Assembly (NCBI RefSeq): GCF_005405925.1
Contig: NZ_BJHV01000001.1
Coordinates: 2,976,001-3,040,000, forward strand
Length of the DNA: 64,000 nucleotides
Reading direction: 5' to 3'
From: Streptomyces antimycoticus
GTDB lineage: Bacteria; Actinomycetota; Actinomycetes; Streptomycetales; Streptomycetaceae
The position numbers and the translations under genes were made by a program. Every line of letters starts with the position of its first letter. Position 1 is the first letter of the stretch. Shown here in pieces: positions 1 through 10,301 of this stretch. Below the pieces are notes generated by a model. That model was not told where the DNA came from, made no database searches, and saw only the letters and a list, made by a program, of their open reading frames with translations.

Positions 1-163
1 ACGTGTCAGGGATCTGCGCATCGCTGGCGAAGCTCGGCACGGTCTCATGTCCGTTCGAGCACCAGAAGGAGATGCGCAGGCGCGGCGCCGATTCGCCTCG
101 CTCGGCCTCTCCCATCGGCCCCGCTCCGACCCGGCTTCCACGGATCGCGTTGCCACTTGCCAC
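1..163 (-). CDS. rbpA: RNA polymerase-binding protein RbpA (N-terminal part, cut by window edge)
   Basis: The minus strand from a GTG at 163 reads MASGNAIRGSRVGAGPMGEA and continues through RLRISFWCSNGHETVPSFAS to the window edge, about 54 codons of a protein usually near 110-125 residues. This is the conserved N-terminal tail and first zinc-ribbon half of actinobacterial RbpA, which binds RNA polymerase and the group I/II sigma factor and stabilises the open complex. A GGGAG Shine-Dalgarno lies about 9 bases upstream of the GTG. It lies downstream of secG in the same orientation but has its own promoter-like sequence. The partner zinc-binding cysteines (CPRC in homologues) lie outside the window. 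Confidence 0.93.
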   Translation of the reverse strand, partial: MASGNAIRGSRVGAGPMGEAERGESAPRLRISFWCSNGHETVPSFASDAQIPDT

Positions 164-228
164 GGTCGTAACTCCCTGCGTGATGGTGCCGCGAAGCCTC
201 GATTGGCAGCTTCGCCGCCCGGCGCCCC

Positions 229-256
229 AGTCTACGTAAGGCCCAACGCGCGTCCA
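229..256 (-). promoter_or_regulatory. Candidate rbpA promoter
   Basis: On the minus strand TGGACG (251-256) and TAGACT (229-234) are separated by 16 bases, close to the housekeeping -35/-10 consensus, about 65 bases upstream of the rbpA GTG. rbpA in Streptomyces is known to respond to disulfide stress through sigma R, but I did not see a clean sigma-R pair here. Placement is an inference. Confidence 0.4.
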
Positions 257-318
257 GTGAGAGGAGTTACACCCGTCCCCGAGGACGCCATGCCATCATA
301 GGCCGCATATGGGCCCCG

Positions 319-369
319 CTGACGACGGTACGTCAGTTATCGGGCGTCGGCCGGGCCCTGAGCGGGCCC
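319..369 (-). terminator. Hairpins downstream of secG
   Basis: Immediately after the secG stop, the minus strand contains GGGCCC-5 nt-GGGCCC (353-369) followed by a 6-bp CTGACG/CGTCAG hairpin (319-336). No U-tract follows, as is usual for Streptomyces terminators. This probably ends the gap-pgk-tpiA-secG transcript before rbpA. Confidence 0.5.
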
Positions 370-379
370 CGCCGGAGCC

Positions 380-613
380 TCAGTCGAGCTTCATCAGCAG
401 CCCGAGCACGACGATGCAGACGAACCACAGCAGCCCGACCACCACGGTGATGCGGTCCAGGTTGCGCTCGGCGACCGAGGAGCCGCCCACCGAGGACTGC
501 ATGCCGCCACCGAACATGTCGGACAGGCCGCCGCCCTTCCCCTTGTGCATGAGCACCAACATCATCAGCAGCAGGCTGAAGATGATGAGGGCGATCGAAA
601 ACCCCATGATCAC
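380..613 (-). CDS. secG: Protein-export membrane protein SecG
   Basis: SecG is the small accessory subunit of the SecYEG translocon in the cytoplasmic membrane. The 77-residue product has two hydrophobic segments (about residues 4-22 and 54-74) linked by the conserved cytoplasmic loop containing HKGKGGGLSDMFGGG. The GTG at 613 was chosen because GAGAAGG lies about 11 bases upstream; the next in-frame ATG is at 607. Longer upstream starts have no ribosome-binding site and add non-homologous residues. It is the last gene of the gap-pgk-tpiA-secG run, as in other Streptomyces. Length and sequence are typical. Confidence 0.95.
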   Translation of the reverse strand: MIMGFSIALIIFSLLLMMLVLMHKGKGGGLSDMFGGGMQSSVGGSSVAERNLDRITVVVGLLWFVCIVVLGLLMKLD

Positions 614-645
614 AGCTGGACCAACCTTCTCGGGCTTGTACGGAC

Positions 646-689
646 GTCGGGGGCCGGACGGTGCGATTCCCACCGCCTCGACCCCCGAC
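646..689 (-). other. Inverted repeat between tpiA and secG
   Basis: GTCGGGGG (646-653) and CCCCCGAC (682-689) form an 8-bp perfect stem around a 28-base loop in the roughly 110-bp gap between the tpiA stop and the secG start. It could act as an attenuator or RNA-processing site that lowers secG output relative to tpiA. Function is inferred only from position. Confidence 0.4.
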
Positions 690-720
690 AGGGTACGACG
701 ACGCGCGCGCTAGGGCCTAC

Positions 721-1496
721 TCACTGGTCGCGGAAACGAACGATCTTGACGAATTCGTCCGCGTCCAGCGCCGCACCGCCGATCAGGGCGCCGTCCACAT
801 CCGGCTGGGCCATGATCGCGGCGACGTTCCCGGACTTCACCGAGCCGCCGTACTGGATCCGGACCTTGTCGGCGACCTCCTGGCCGTAGAGCTCGGCCAG
901 CCGGCCGCGGATGGCCCGCAGACCTCCTGGGCGTCCTCGGGGGTCGCGACCTCACCGGTGCCGATCGCCCAGACCGGCTCGTAGGCGATCACGATGGTCT
1001 CGGCCTGCTCGGCGGGGATGTCCTTGAGACCGCCGTCCACCTGCGCGAGGGTGTGGGCGACCTGGTTGCCCGCCTTACGGACCTCGAGGCCCTCGCCGAC
1101 GCACAGGATCGGGGTGAGGTCATGGCGGAACGCCGCCTTGACCTTGGCGTTGCACAGCTCGTCGGACTCGCAGTGGTACTGGCGCCGCTCCGAGTGCCCG
1201 ACGACGGCGAAGGTGCACTTGAGCTTGGACAGCATCGGGCCGGAGATCTCGCCGGTGTAGGCGCCGGAGTCCTGCGCGGAGATGTCCTGGGCGCCGTACT
1301 TGATCTTCAACTTGTCGCCATCGACCAGGGTCTGCACCGACCGCAGATCGGTGAAGGGCGGCAGCACCGCGACCTCCACGGCCTCGTAGTCCTTGTCGGC
1401 GAGTGCGAAGGCGAGCTTCTGGACGTGGGCGATGGCCTCGAGGTGGTTGAGGTTCATCTTCCAGTTGCCCGCCATCAGCGGCGTACGGTCACTCAC
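721..1496 (-). pseudogene. tpiA: Triosephosphate isomerase, broken by one apparent single-base frameshift
   Basis: TpiA interconverts dihydroxyacetone phosphate and glyceraldehyde 3-phosphate in the cytoplasm. From ATG 1496 the frame shows NWKMN (residues 11-15), the catalytic His in VVGHSERR (about 101) and catalytic Glu in [11 protein letters not shown] (about 173). After residue 193 (EDAQEVCG) the frame is lost; adding one base to the CCC run at 915-917 restores [20 protein letters not shown], the phosphate-binding IQYGGSVK and [11 protein letters not shown], ending at a TGA at 721 with KIVRFRDQ. The restored protein has 258 residues, the usual length. As read, the product would be 219 residues with a nonsense tail lacking the phosphate-binding loop. 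Because a glycolytic gene should be intact and the change is in a homopolymer, a sequence error is likely. It is 5 bases from pgk. Confidence 0.9.
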
Positions 1497-1501
1497 AGTG
1501 T

Positions 1502-2704
1502 TCAGTCCTCCAGTGCGGCGAGGCCGGGGAGCGTCTTGCCCTCGAGGTATTCGAGGCTTGCTCCACCGCCGGTCGAGATGTGGCCGAAAGCGTTCTCGTC
1601 GAAGCCCAGGATGCGTACGGCCGCGGCGGAGTCGCCGCCGCCGACCACGGTGAAGGCCGGGCTGTCCAGGAGTGCCTGGGCCACGGCCCGGGTGCCCTCG
1701 GCGAAATCGGGGTGCTCGAAGACGCCCATCGGGCCGTTCCAGAAGACGGTGGCCGCGTCGGCCAGCTTCGAGGCGTACAGCTTGCGGGTCTCCGGGCCGA
1801 TGTCCAGCCCCTGAAGATCGGCCGGAATCGCGTCCGCGGCGATGACCTGCGGGTTCGCGGGGGCCTTGGTCTTCAGATCCGGGAATTCGGACGCGGCCGT
1901 GACATCGACCGGGAGCACGAACTCCACCCCGCGCTCCTTGGCCCGGCGCAGATAGTCCTGGACCGCCGGGACCTGGTCCTCCTGCAGCAGCGAGCCCCCG
2001 ACCTCATGGCCCTGGGCCTTGAGGAAGGTGTAGGCCATGCCGCCGCCGATCAGGATGCGGTCGGCCTTCTCCAGGAGGTGGTCGATGACACCGAGCTTGT
2101 CGGAGACCTTGGCGCCGCCGAGGACGACCGCATAGGGCCGCTTGACGTCCTCGGTGAGCTTCTTCAGCACCGAGAGCTCGGCGGCGATCAGTTCACCCGC
2201 GGCGTGCGGCAGCCGGGCCGGGAGGTCGTACACAGAGGCGTGCTTACGGTGGACCGCGCCGAAGCCGTCGCCCACGTAGAGGTCGGCGAGGGCGGCGAGC
2301 CGGTCGGCGAAGGCGCCGCGCTCGGCGTCGTCCTTACTGGTCTCGCCGGCGTTGAAGCGCAGGTTCTCCAGCAGCGCGACCTCGCCGTCGCCGAGCGCCG
2401 CCACGGTCGCCTGAGCGCTCTCGTCCACGGTGTCGGTCGCGAAGGCGACCTGCTTGCCGAGGAGTTCACCGAGCCGCCGGGCGACCGGGGCGAGCGAGTA
2501 CTGGGGGTCCGGGGCGCCCTTGGGGCGGCCCAGGTGCGAGGCGACGATCACCTTGGCGCCCCGGTCCAGGAGCTTGTTGATCGTCGGGACGGCGGCGCGG
2601 ATCCGGCCGTCGTCGGTGATCGTCTCGCCGTCGAGCGGGACGTTCAGATCGACGCGGACGAAGACCCGCTGCCCGGCGACCTGAAGATCGTCAATCGTCT
2701 TCAC
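1502..2704 (-). CDS. pgk: Phosphoglycerate kinase
   Basis: Transfers the acyl phosphate of 1,3-bisphosphoglycerate to ADP, giving ATP and 3-phosphoglycerate. The 400-residue protein is full length. It carries the N-domain substrate loop [13 protein letters not shown] (about residues 14-26), the SHLGRPKG motif, the [13 protein letters not shown] segment, the C-domain nucleotide site [12 protein letters not shown], and the terminal [12 protein letters not shown] glycine-rich loop. The stop lies 5 bases before the tpiA start, so pgk and tpiA are almost certainly cotranscribed. A strong hairpin separates it from gap upstream. Confidence 0.97.
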   Translation of the reverse strand: MKTIDDLQVAGQRVFVRVDLNVPLDGETITDDGRIRAAVPTINKLLDRGAKVIVASHLGRPKGAPDPQYSLAPVARRLGELLGKQVAFATDTVDESAQATVAALGDGEVALLENLRFNAGETSKDDAERGAFADRLAALADLYVGDGFGAVHRKHASVYDLPARLPHAAGELIAAELSVLKKLTEDVKRPYAVVLGGAKVSDKLGVIDHLLEKADRILIGGGMAYTFLKAQGHEVGGSLLQEDQVPAVQDYLRRAKERGVEFVLPVDVTAASEFPDLKTKAPANPQVIAADAIPADLQGLDIGPETRKLYASKLADAATVFWNGPMGVFEHPDFAEGTRAVAQALLDSPAFTVVGGGDSAAAVRILGFDENAFGHISTGGGASLEYLEGKTLPGLAALED

Positions 2705-2729
2705 AGGGATGACTCCTTGATCATGGATC

Positions 2730-2762
2730 GGGGCCCGCTACGACGCCGTCGTAGCGGGCCCC
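2730..2762 (-). terminator. 15-bp perfect hairpin between gap and pgk
   Basis: GGGGCCCGCTACGAC (2730-2744) pairs perfectly with 2748-2762 across a 3-base loop, in the 82-bp gap between the gap stop and the pgk start. There is no T-run. It may partially terminate gap transcripts or protect the gap mRNA 3' end, allowing gap to be expressed above pgk-tpiA. Confidence 0.65.
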
Positions 2763-2786
2763 ATTCCTAGCTCATCGGGACAGCGG

Positions 2787-3866
<1,080 letters not shown>

Positions 3867-3966
3867 CTACCGCTATCACGGGACGTACGTGACATTGGCA
3901 TCGGCGGCCCATGACCACCGGAAAGTGGTACGGACCGCCGATTCAGTCACGATTTGTCACGCGCTG

Positions 3967-6929
3967 TCAACGACGCAGCGCACGTAGCGCGTCGGCCACC
4001 AGCCGGGCCCTCTGGGCGGCGTCCGGGACATGTTCCAGGCCGAAGCCCAGCAGCACGGTGTCCCGGGTGGTGACGCCCGCGACGGTGTGGAAGAGTTCCC
4101 GGGAGCGGGACCAGTCACCCGAGTTCGCCGGGCTGCCCTCCGGCGCCCCCGAGACCGTCCAGGGGCCGAGCGCGGTCTCGAAGCCCTCGGAGTCCTTGGC
4201 GGTGCCGCCGACGGTGAACTCGGTGCCGTCCACGAAGGCGCCCCGGCCGCCGGTGCCCGGGTCGGTGACGTACGAGAGGGCCAGCTCGACCTTCTTGCCC
4301 GCGTAACCGCTGAGGTCCACGGAGACCGGCCGCCACCCCTCGGAGGAGCCGGTCAGGCTGTTCCAGGCTCCGGTGCTGCCCTGTGCGCTGCAGCCGTCGT
4401 CGCCGGGGTCAGGTAGTGCTTCAGGAACGGGTGCAGATTGAGCAGGAAGCCCGCCTCGCACTCGGTGGGCACCTCGCTGGAGGAACCGCCGTTCGCGTCG
4501 GGGAGGGTGGTCCAGTCGTCCTGGCCCGCGGTGTGCGCCTCGATGACCACATGGTCGTAGCCGGGCTCGGTGTCATAGCTGAGTTGGAAGCCCAGGGCCG
4601 GTTTGTCGGCGGCGGCCACACCGGTCAGGTCGACCGTACGGGACAGCCGCATCCAGGAGTTGTCACGGTGGCCCGCGGCCGCCATCCAGTCGCCCTCATA
4701 GGGCTGGTACGGGGTGCGCGTGCCCGGGTACTCCCCCGCGCCCGCGCTGCGGAACTGGGGGAAGTCCTTCGGCGGCAGCACATCGGAGGTGACCGTGTAG
4801 GCACCCGCGGCGTCCAGGGGGTTGCCGGGGCGTCGCCGAGGTTGGCGCCGGTGCCCGCCAGCGCGCCGGTGCCCTGGAAGGCGGTGGGCGACTTCAGGGT
4901 GAGCCGGCTGTCGGCGCCCAGGTAGTACTGGCTGAAGTCGTCGGTGTCGGCCGGTCCCACCTCGGAGCTGCCGCCCGCCCGCTCACCGGTGGTGATCAGC
5001 TTGCCGCCCTCGTTGAGGAAGTCGCGCACCGCCAGCAGGGTCGGGCCGCCGGGCCGTTCGGCGCCGGTGTACCAGAGCACGGTCTTGAAGTGGCTCAGCA
5101 CCCCGAGCGCGGACGGTGCCCCTTGGGTGGCCACGTCCCAGACGGCGGCCTTACGGCCGTTGTCGGCCAGTGCCCTGGTGTACGCGGCGGTGTGCCGGGC
5201 CGGGGAGCTGCCGCCCTCCTCGGCGAGCACCAGCGTGTCGGCGCGGGGCCGCTTGGCCACGGTGTAGGTGAACGGCTCGCTGACGGTTCGCTTGCCGCTT
5301 TTCGTACGGCCGGTGAACCAGACCTTGACCTGCTGCCCGGGGTCCGCATCCTTGACGGCGGCGCGGTACTGGTCGAAGAGGACGTTGTCCTCGCCGCCGT
5401 AGGTCTCGCCGCCCTTCCACGCCTTCAGCGAGGCGGTGCGGGTGCGCCCGCCGTCCACGCGGTAGTTGAGCTTCTTGTCGCGAACACTCTTGCGGACGGT
5501 GACGGCGACGTCCTGGTCGCCGCCGCGGGCGTAGGACGTGGTGAAGGTGTCCGGGGTGAAGTCGGGCGCGGTCAGGCCGACGGACGAGGCCGGCCGGTCG
5601 GGGTGCTCGGCGGTCTCGGCGACGGAGAGCGCGAAGGGGATGTTCTTGGTGAACTCCTGCGCGATCAGCTTCTCGTCGTCGGGGAAGGTGAAGACGGACG
5701 CGCAGTCACGCGGCTGCCAGGCGTCGTTCGGGTCGACGCCGGAGGCGGTCTGACACGTCGACATCTCCGGGGTGAACATCATCATCCCGTTGACGTTCGC
5801 CGCATGGCCGTCGGCCTCGCCGTTGGTGGTGTACAGCTCCGAGGAGACCTGCGGGTGGTAGCCGGGGATCGCGGAGTGCTCCGGGGTGCCGGCCAGGGAC
5901 TTGTAGAGGACGTCGTCGGGGGTCGGGGTGGCGACCTGCCAGCCGACGCCGTAGAGCAGCAGTTCGGCGGCCGAGTGGTAGTTGATGCCGTAGGTGAAGC
6001 CGACGCGCTTCTCGAAGGCGTCCAGCGCCTTGGTCTCCGGCTCGGAGCCCGGGGCGGGGCCGCGGTAGGTCTCGTCGGCCAGATCGGCGGACGAACCCTC
6101 GTTGTCGTAGCCCCACTTGTAGGCGAAGTTGCGGTTGAGGTCGACGCCGTCGCCCGCGGTGATCTTGCCGTCGCCGTTGTTGTCGCGCAGATTCTTGCGC
6201 CACTGGCGGTTGTCCGGGCTCTGATGCGTGTAGTCGTAGCCGTCCGGGTTGGCGGACAGGACGAACCACAGTTCGGTACGGTCCACGATCCGGGTGACGC
6301 GGTCGTCCTTGCCGTAGTTGTCGAGGTAATAGTGCATCAGCCGGCGGGTCATCTCCGGCGTGATCCACTCACGGGCGTGCTGATTGGACATGTACAGCAC
6401 CGACGGCTTGCTGCCGTCGCGGGTCTTCCCCGCGCCCTTGCTCAGCTTGAGGGCGAGGATGTCCTTGCCGCGGCCGGTCTTGCCGATGCTGACGACCTTG
6501 GTGAGGCCGGGGTGGGCCCGGCCGGTCTCGACGATCTCCTGCTGGAGCCCGCCCTCGCCGCTGTAGGGCGGAAGACGCCGTCGCCCGCGGCCTTCAGGCG
6601 GTTGCCGGTCTGAGCGGAGATCTTCTTCTCGGTGAGCCTTACGCCCTTGCCGCGCAGTGCGGCGGCCTGCTTCCCGGTGAGGTAGAGCTCGACCGGGCCG
6701 GTGCCCTTCTCGGGCACCTGCCGCCCCAGTTCGGTGCCGTCCGCTCCGGCGCGCAGCAGCAGCGGAATCTGACCCTTGGTGACCTGGGCGGTCCATACGG
6801 ACAGCCCGTCGCCGGCGGGGGTCGCCGGCTGTTGTGCGGGGGCCGCGGGTGTCGCGGCCAGTCCCCCAGGAGCAACGCGGCCAGTGCCACCACCGCGCCG
6901 CTCGATCTCACCGTGCGTCTGAGCTTCAT
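3967..6929 (-). pseudogene. Secreted M14 zinc carboxypeptidase, broken by four apparent frameshifts
   Basis: An M14-family metallocarboxypeptidase read from ATG 6929. It starts with a signal peptide (MKLRRTVRSSG followed by an Ala/Leu core), then a propeptide-like region (GPVELYLTGKQAAALRGKGV). The catalytic domain shows zinc ligands in NQHAREWIT, ANPDGYDYTH, GVDLNRNF and INYHSAAELLLY, with a late TPEM. The C-terminal half contains immune-inhibitor-A-like beta domains ending EHVPDAAQRARLVADALRAL. The frame is lost four times, each time restored by adding one base to a short C/G run: 6863-6867, 6566-6568, 4827-4830 and 4405-4408. Restored length is 988 residues. All four changes are of the same kind, so sequence error is at least as likely as decay. 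It would be exported to digest peptides extracellularly. Confidence 0.85.
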
Positions 6930-7051
6930 CAGCCCCCCTGGCTGTCGTGTGAAGACCCGCGGGTGCGCAGGCGCACCAGACTTGTCAGGACACATGGTCA
7001 TGTCAACAGCGGCGCGCGGAACCGGTCCGAACACCACCCTGGGGACGCATA

Positions 7052-7083
7052 CGCCCCCGGATCGCTGGCGTGATCCGGGGGCG
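7052..7083. terminator. 12-bp hairpin between the peptidase gene and the whiA repeat array
   Basis: CGCCCCCGGATC (7052-7063) pairs perfectly with 7072-7083 around an 8-base loop. It lies beyond the repeat array downstream of whiA, so it may be the end of the uvrC-rapZ-yvcK-whiA transcript. The rest of 6930-7117 holds the upstream region of the peptidase gene and no visible gene. Confidence 0.55.
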
Positions 7084-7117
7084 CGGGGTGCGGCTTCGGT
7101 GCCCCTCTGGGGAGGCC

Positions 7118-7371
7118 GCTCTCGGGCGGTCGTTCTCGGGGCGGTCGCTCTCGGGCTGGTCGCTCTCGGGGCGGTCGTTCTCGGGGCAGCCGCTCTTGGG
7201 ACAGCCGCTCTCGGAGTGGTCGTTCTCGGGGCAGCCGCTCTTGGGACAGCCGCTCTCGGAGTGGTCGCTCTCGGGGCAGCCGCTCTTGGGACAGCCGCTC
7301 TCGGGACAGCCGCTCTCGGAGTGGTCGCTCTTGGGACAGCCGCTCTCAGGACAGCCGCTCTCGGGGCGGTC
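7118..7371 (-). repeat. 15-bp tandem repeat array (about 17 units) starting on the whiA stop codon
   Basis: Read on the minus strand, the array begins with the GA of the whiA TGA stop. It runs for about 17 units with the pattern (GACCGCCC or GGCTGTCC) then CGAGAGC, the last unit being 14 bases. Variants alternate in a higher-order order (GACCAC, GGCTGT and GGCTGC types), so groups of units were duplicated together. Both strands stay open in several frames only because 15 is a multiple of three; there is no ribosome-binding site for such an ORF. Treated as non-coding. Confidence 0.9.
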
Positions 7372-8359
7372 AGCCGACCATGCCCTCGGCCATCTCCTCG
7401 GTGAGGCTGGACTCGGTGCCGGGGATGCCCAGGTCCTGGGCCCGCTTGTCGGCCATGGCCAGCAGCCGGCGGATACGGCCCGCGACAGCGTCCTTGGTCA
7501 GCGGCGGGTCGGCGAGGGCGCCCAGCTCCTCCAGGGACGCCTGCTTGTGCTCCATGCGCAGCCGGCCGGCCGCGGCGAGGTGCTCGGGCACCTCGTCGGC
7601 CAGGATCTCCAGGGCGCGCTGCACCCGGGCCCCGGCGGCGACGGCGGCACGGGCCGAGCGGCGCAGATTGGCGTCGTCGAAGTTGGCGAGGCGGTTGGCG
7701 GTCGCCCGCACCTCGCGCCGCATCCGCCGCTCCTCCCAGGCGAGGACCGACTCATGCGCCCCCAGCCGCGTCAACAGCGCGCCGATGGCGTCACCGTCCC
7801 GGACGACCACCCGGTCCACCCCGCGCACCTCGCGCGCCTTGGCGGCGATTTGCAGCCGGCGGGCGGCGCCGACCAGCGCGAGCGCGGCCTCCGGGCCGGG
7901 GCAGGTCACCTCCAGGGAGGACGAGCGGCCGGGCTCGGTGAGCGAGCCATGGGCGAGGAAGGCCCCGCGCCAGGCGGCCTCGGCGTCGCAGGTGGCGCCG
8001 GAGACGACCTGCGGCGGCAGTCCGCGGATCGGCCGGCCGCGGCCGTCGACCAGGCCGGTCTGCCGCGCCAGCTGGTCACCGCCCGCCACCACCCGCACCA
8101 CGTACCTGCTGCCGCGGCGCAGCCCGCCGGGGGCCATCACCACCAGATCCGAGGAGTGGCCGAAGATCTCCAGGATGTCCTTGCGCACCCTGCGGGCCGC
8201 GATCCCGGTGTCCAGCTCCGCCTCGATCACGATGCGCCCGCTGACCAGGTGCAGCCCGCCCGCGAACCGCAGGATCGCCGAGACCTCCGCTTTCCGGCAG
8301 CAGGTCCGGGTGACGGGGAGCCGGGAGATTTCGTCCTTCACCGCTGCCGTCATCGCCAT
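7370..8359 (-). CDS. whiA: Sporulation regulator WhiA
   Basis: WhiA is a DNA-binding protein that works with WhiB to switch aerial hyphae to sporulation septation in Streptomyces. The 329-residue product starts [14 protein letters not shown] and has the N-terminal homing-endonuclease-like (LAGLIDADG-derived) domain, for example [18 protein letters not shown] and [12 protein letters not shown]. The C-terminal helix-turn-helix is in [23 protein letters not shown] 8359 has GGAAGGAT about 7 bases upstream; the second Met at 8353 would give an ATGA overlap with the yvcK stop. It is the last gene of an overlapping four-gene operon. Its stop codon is the first element of a 15-bp tandem array. Confidence 0.96.
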   Translation of the reverse strand: MAMTAAVKDEISRLPVTRTCCRKAEVSAILRFAGGLHLVSGRIVIEAELDTGIAARRVRKDILEIFGHSSDLVVMAPGGLRRGSRYVVRVVAGGDQLARQTGLVDGRGRPIRGLPPQVVSGATCDAEAAWRGAFLAHGSLTEPGRSSSLEVTCPGPEAALALVGAARRLQIAAKAREVRGVDRVVVRDGDAIGALLTRLGAHESVLAWEERRMRREVRATANRLANFDDANLRRSARAAVAAGARVQRALEILADEVPEHLAAAGRLRMEHKQASLEELGALADPPLTKDAVAGRIRRLLAMADKRAQDLGIPGTESSLTEEMAEGMVG

Positions 8360-9369
8360 GGGCCGATCCTTCCATGCATCCGAAAAATACGGTCGTACGC
8401 GGCCGCCAGAAGCTCCGGGTCGTGCTTCGGGGCACCGTCGGTCGCGGCCACCGGCGCCAGCTCGACCGTGCCGCCCAGCCGCTTGGCCGCGTCGCACAGA
8501 CTGCTCTGGTCGGGGACGGCGGCCTCGTCGGCCAGCACCACGTCGAAGGCGAGTTTAGGGGCGTGTCGGGCCAAAACCTCCAAATGACGCTGCGGAGAGA
8601 ACCCATCGGTTTCTCCCGGCTGAGGGGCGAGGTTCAGTGACAGCACCCGCCGGGCCTTGGTCTCGGTGAGGGCCTGGAGCAGATCGGGGACCAGCAGATG
8701 CGGGATCACCGAGGAGAACCAGGAGCCGGGCCCCAGCACCACCCAGTCGGCGTCCATGACCGCCTCGACGGCCTCGGGGACGGCCGGCGGATCGTGCGGC
8801 ACGAGATGGACCGACTGCACCTCGCCGCGGGTCAGCGCCACGGTGGCCTGCCCGGCGACGGTGGAGACCTCGTCCGGGCGCGCCGGGTCATGGCCCCGGA
8901 CATACGCCTGGAGCTCCAGGGGGACGGCCGACATGGGCAGCACCCGGCCATGGGCGCCCAGCAGCTTGCCGACCAGGTCGAGTGCCTTCACATGGTCGCC
9001 CAGCTGTTCCCACAGGGCGACGATCAGCACATTGCCGACCGCGTGGCCATGCAGCTCGCCCTCGCTGATGAAGCGGTGCTGGATGACCCGCGCCCAGGTC
9101 TGGCCCCAGTCGTCGTCGCCGCAGAGCGCGGCCAGGGCCTTGCGCAGATCGCCGGGCGGCAGCACGCCCAGCTCGTCGCGGAGCCGTCCGCTGGAGCCTC
9201 CGTCGTCGGCCACGGTGACGACGGCGGTGAGGTCGCCGGTGATCCGACGCAGTGCGGCGAGCGACGCGGACAGGCCCATGCCGCCGCCGAGTGCGACGAC
9301 CTTGGGCTGCGCGCTCCGGCTGGCCCGTGTTCCGACCAGCCGTCGCAGCCGCTTGGTACGAATGGTCAC
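8350..9369 (-). CDS. yvcK: YvcK-family gluconeogenesis factor (uridine diphosphate-sugar binding protein)
   Basis: A 339-residue YvcK/CofD-like protein. In Bacillus, YvcK is needed for growth on gluconeogenic carbon sources and binds UDP-GlcNAc; actinobacterial homologues affect cell-wall synthesis. The nucleotide-binding signature [15 protein letters not shown] (about residues 23-37) and [13 protein letters not shown] are intact, followed by [12 protein letters not shown] and [14 protein letters not shown]. It overlaps rapZ upstream and whiA downstream by a few bases, so translation is coupled. This rapZ-yvcK-whiA order is conserved in Gram-positive bacteria. Confidence 0.94.
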   Translation of the reverse strand: MTIRTKRLRRLVGTRASRSAQPKVVALGGGMGLSASLAALRRITGDLTAVVTVADDGGSSGRLRDELGVLPPGDLRKALAALCGDDDWGQTWARVIQHRFISEGELHGHAVGNVLIVALWEQLGDHVKALDLVGKLLGAHGRVLPMSAVPLELQAYVRGHDPARPDEVSTVAGQATVALTRGEVQSVHLVPHDPPAVPEAVEAVMDADWVVLGPGSWFSSVIPHLLVPDLLQALTETKARRVLSLNLAPQPGETDGFSPQRHLEVLARHAPKLAFDVVLADEAAVPDQSSLCDAAKRLGGTVELAPVAATDGAPKHDPELLAAAYDRIFRMHGRIGPWR

Positions 9370-10301
9370 TCGCGCCCCATGTCCCGGTGGACGATGACGG
9401 TCTCCACTCCCTCGGCGGCCAGCCGCGGGGCGAGCCGCTCGGACATCGCCACACTGCGGTGCTTGCCGCCGGTGCAGCCGATGGCGATGGTCACATAGCG
9501 CTTGCCCTCGCGGCGGTAGCCCGCGGCGATGAGCTGGAGCAGCTCCGCGTAGCGGTCGAGGAACTCCTTGGCGCCGGGCTGGTTGAAGACATAGCTGGAG
9601 ACCTCCTCGTTGAGCCCGGTGAAGGGGCGCAGCTCGGGGACCCAGTGCGGATTGGGCAGGAAGCGGCAGTCCACCACCAGATCGGCGTCGACCGGCAGCC
9701 CGTACTTGTAGCCGAACGACATCACGGTGGCCCGCAGCTCGGGCTCCTCCTCGCCCGCGAACTGGGCGTCCATCTTGGCGCGCAGCTCATGCACGTTGAG
9801 GCTGGAGGTGTCGATCACCAGGTCGGCGTCGCCGCGCAGCTCGCGCAGCAGATCGCGCTCGGCTGCGATGCCGTCCACGATCCGGCCGTCGCCCTGGAGC
9901 GGGTGCGGGCGGCGCACCGACTCGAAGCGGCGCACCAGGGCCTCGTCGGACGCCTCCAGGAACAGCACGCGCCGCTTGACGCTCTTGGCGGCGAGATCGG
10001 CGAGGGACTCGCGGAGGTTGTCGAAGAAGCGGCGGCCGCGGACGTCCACCACCACGGCGATCCGGGCCACATTGCCCTGGGAGCGGGCGCCCAGGTCGAC
10101 CATGGTGGGGATCAGCGCGGGCGGCAGGTTGTCCACGACGAACCAGCCGAGGTCCTCCAGACATTTGGCGGCGGTGCTGCGGCCCGCGCCCGACATTCCA
10201 GAGATGATCACCAGCTCGGGGATGGCCGCCGCCTCGGCGGGCTCGCCCGACGTGCCCGTATTCACCTGCGCTCCGTCTCCATGGTTCTCGTGTTCGGTCA
10301 T
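9366..10301 (-). CDS. rapZ: RNase adapter protein RapZ / YvcJ-type nucleotide-binding protein
   Basis: RapZ in E. coli targets GlmZ small RNA to RNase E; the Gram-positive YvcJ branch hydrolyses nucleotides and its RNA role is less certain. The 311-residue product has a P-loop GMSGAGRS at residues 35-42, with Arg where Walker A normally has Lys. It also has [15 protein letters not shown] and a conserved C-terminal domain with [19 protein letters not shown]. The first 27 residues are a variable extension. Start and stop each overlap the neighbouring genes by 4 bases. Confidence 0.93.
   Translation of the reverse strand: MTEHENHGDGAQVNTGTSGEPAEAAAIPELVIISGMSGAGRSTAAKCLEDLGWFVVDNLPPALIPTMVDLGARSQGNVARIAVVVDVRGRRFFDNLRESLADLAAKSVKRRVLFLEASDEALVRRFESVRRPHPLQGDGRIVDGIAAERDLLRELRGDADLVIDTSSLNVHELRAKMDAQFAGEEEPELRATVMSFGYKYGLPVDADLVVDCRFLPNPHWVPELRPFTGLNEEVSSYVFNQPGAKEFLDRYAELLQLIAAGYRREGKRYVTIAIGCTGGKHRSVAMSERLAPRLAAEGVETVIVHRDMGRE

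Noticed and set aside
7070..7404. Pentapeptide-like protein (LGxAA-type repeats) from the 15-bp array
   Set aside because: The repeat period of 15 keeps any frame open, but there is no ribosome site and the array continues antisense into whiA.
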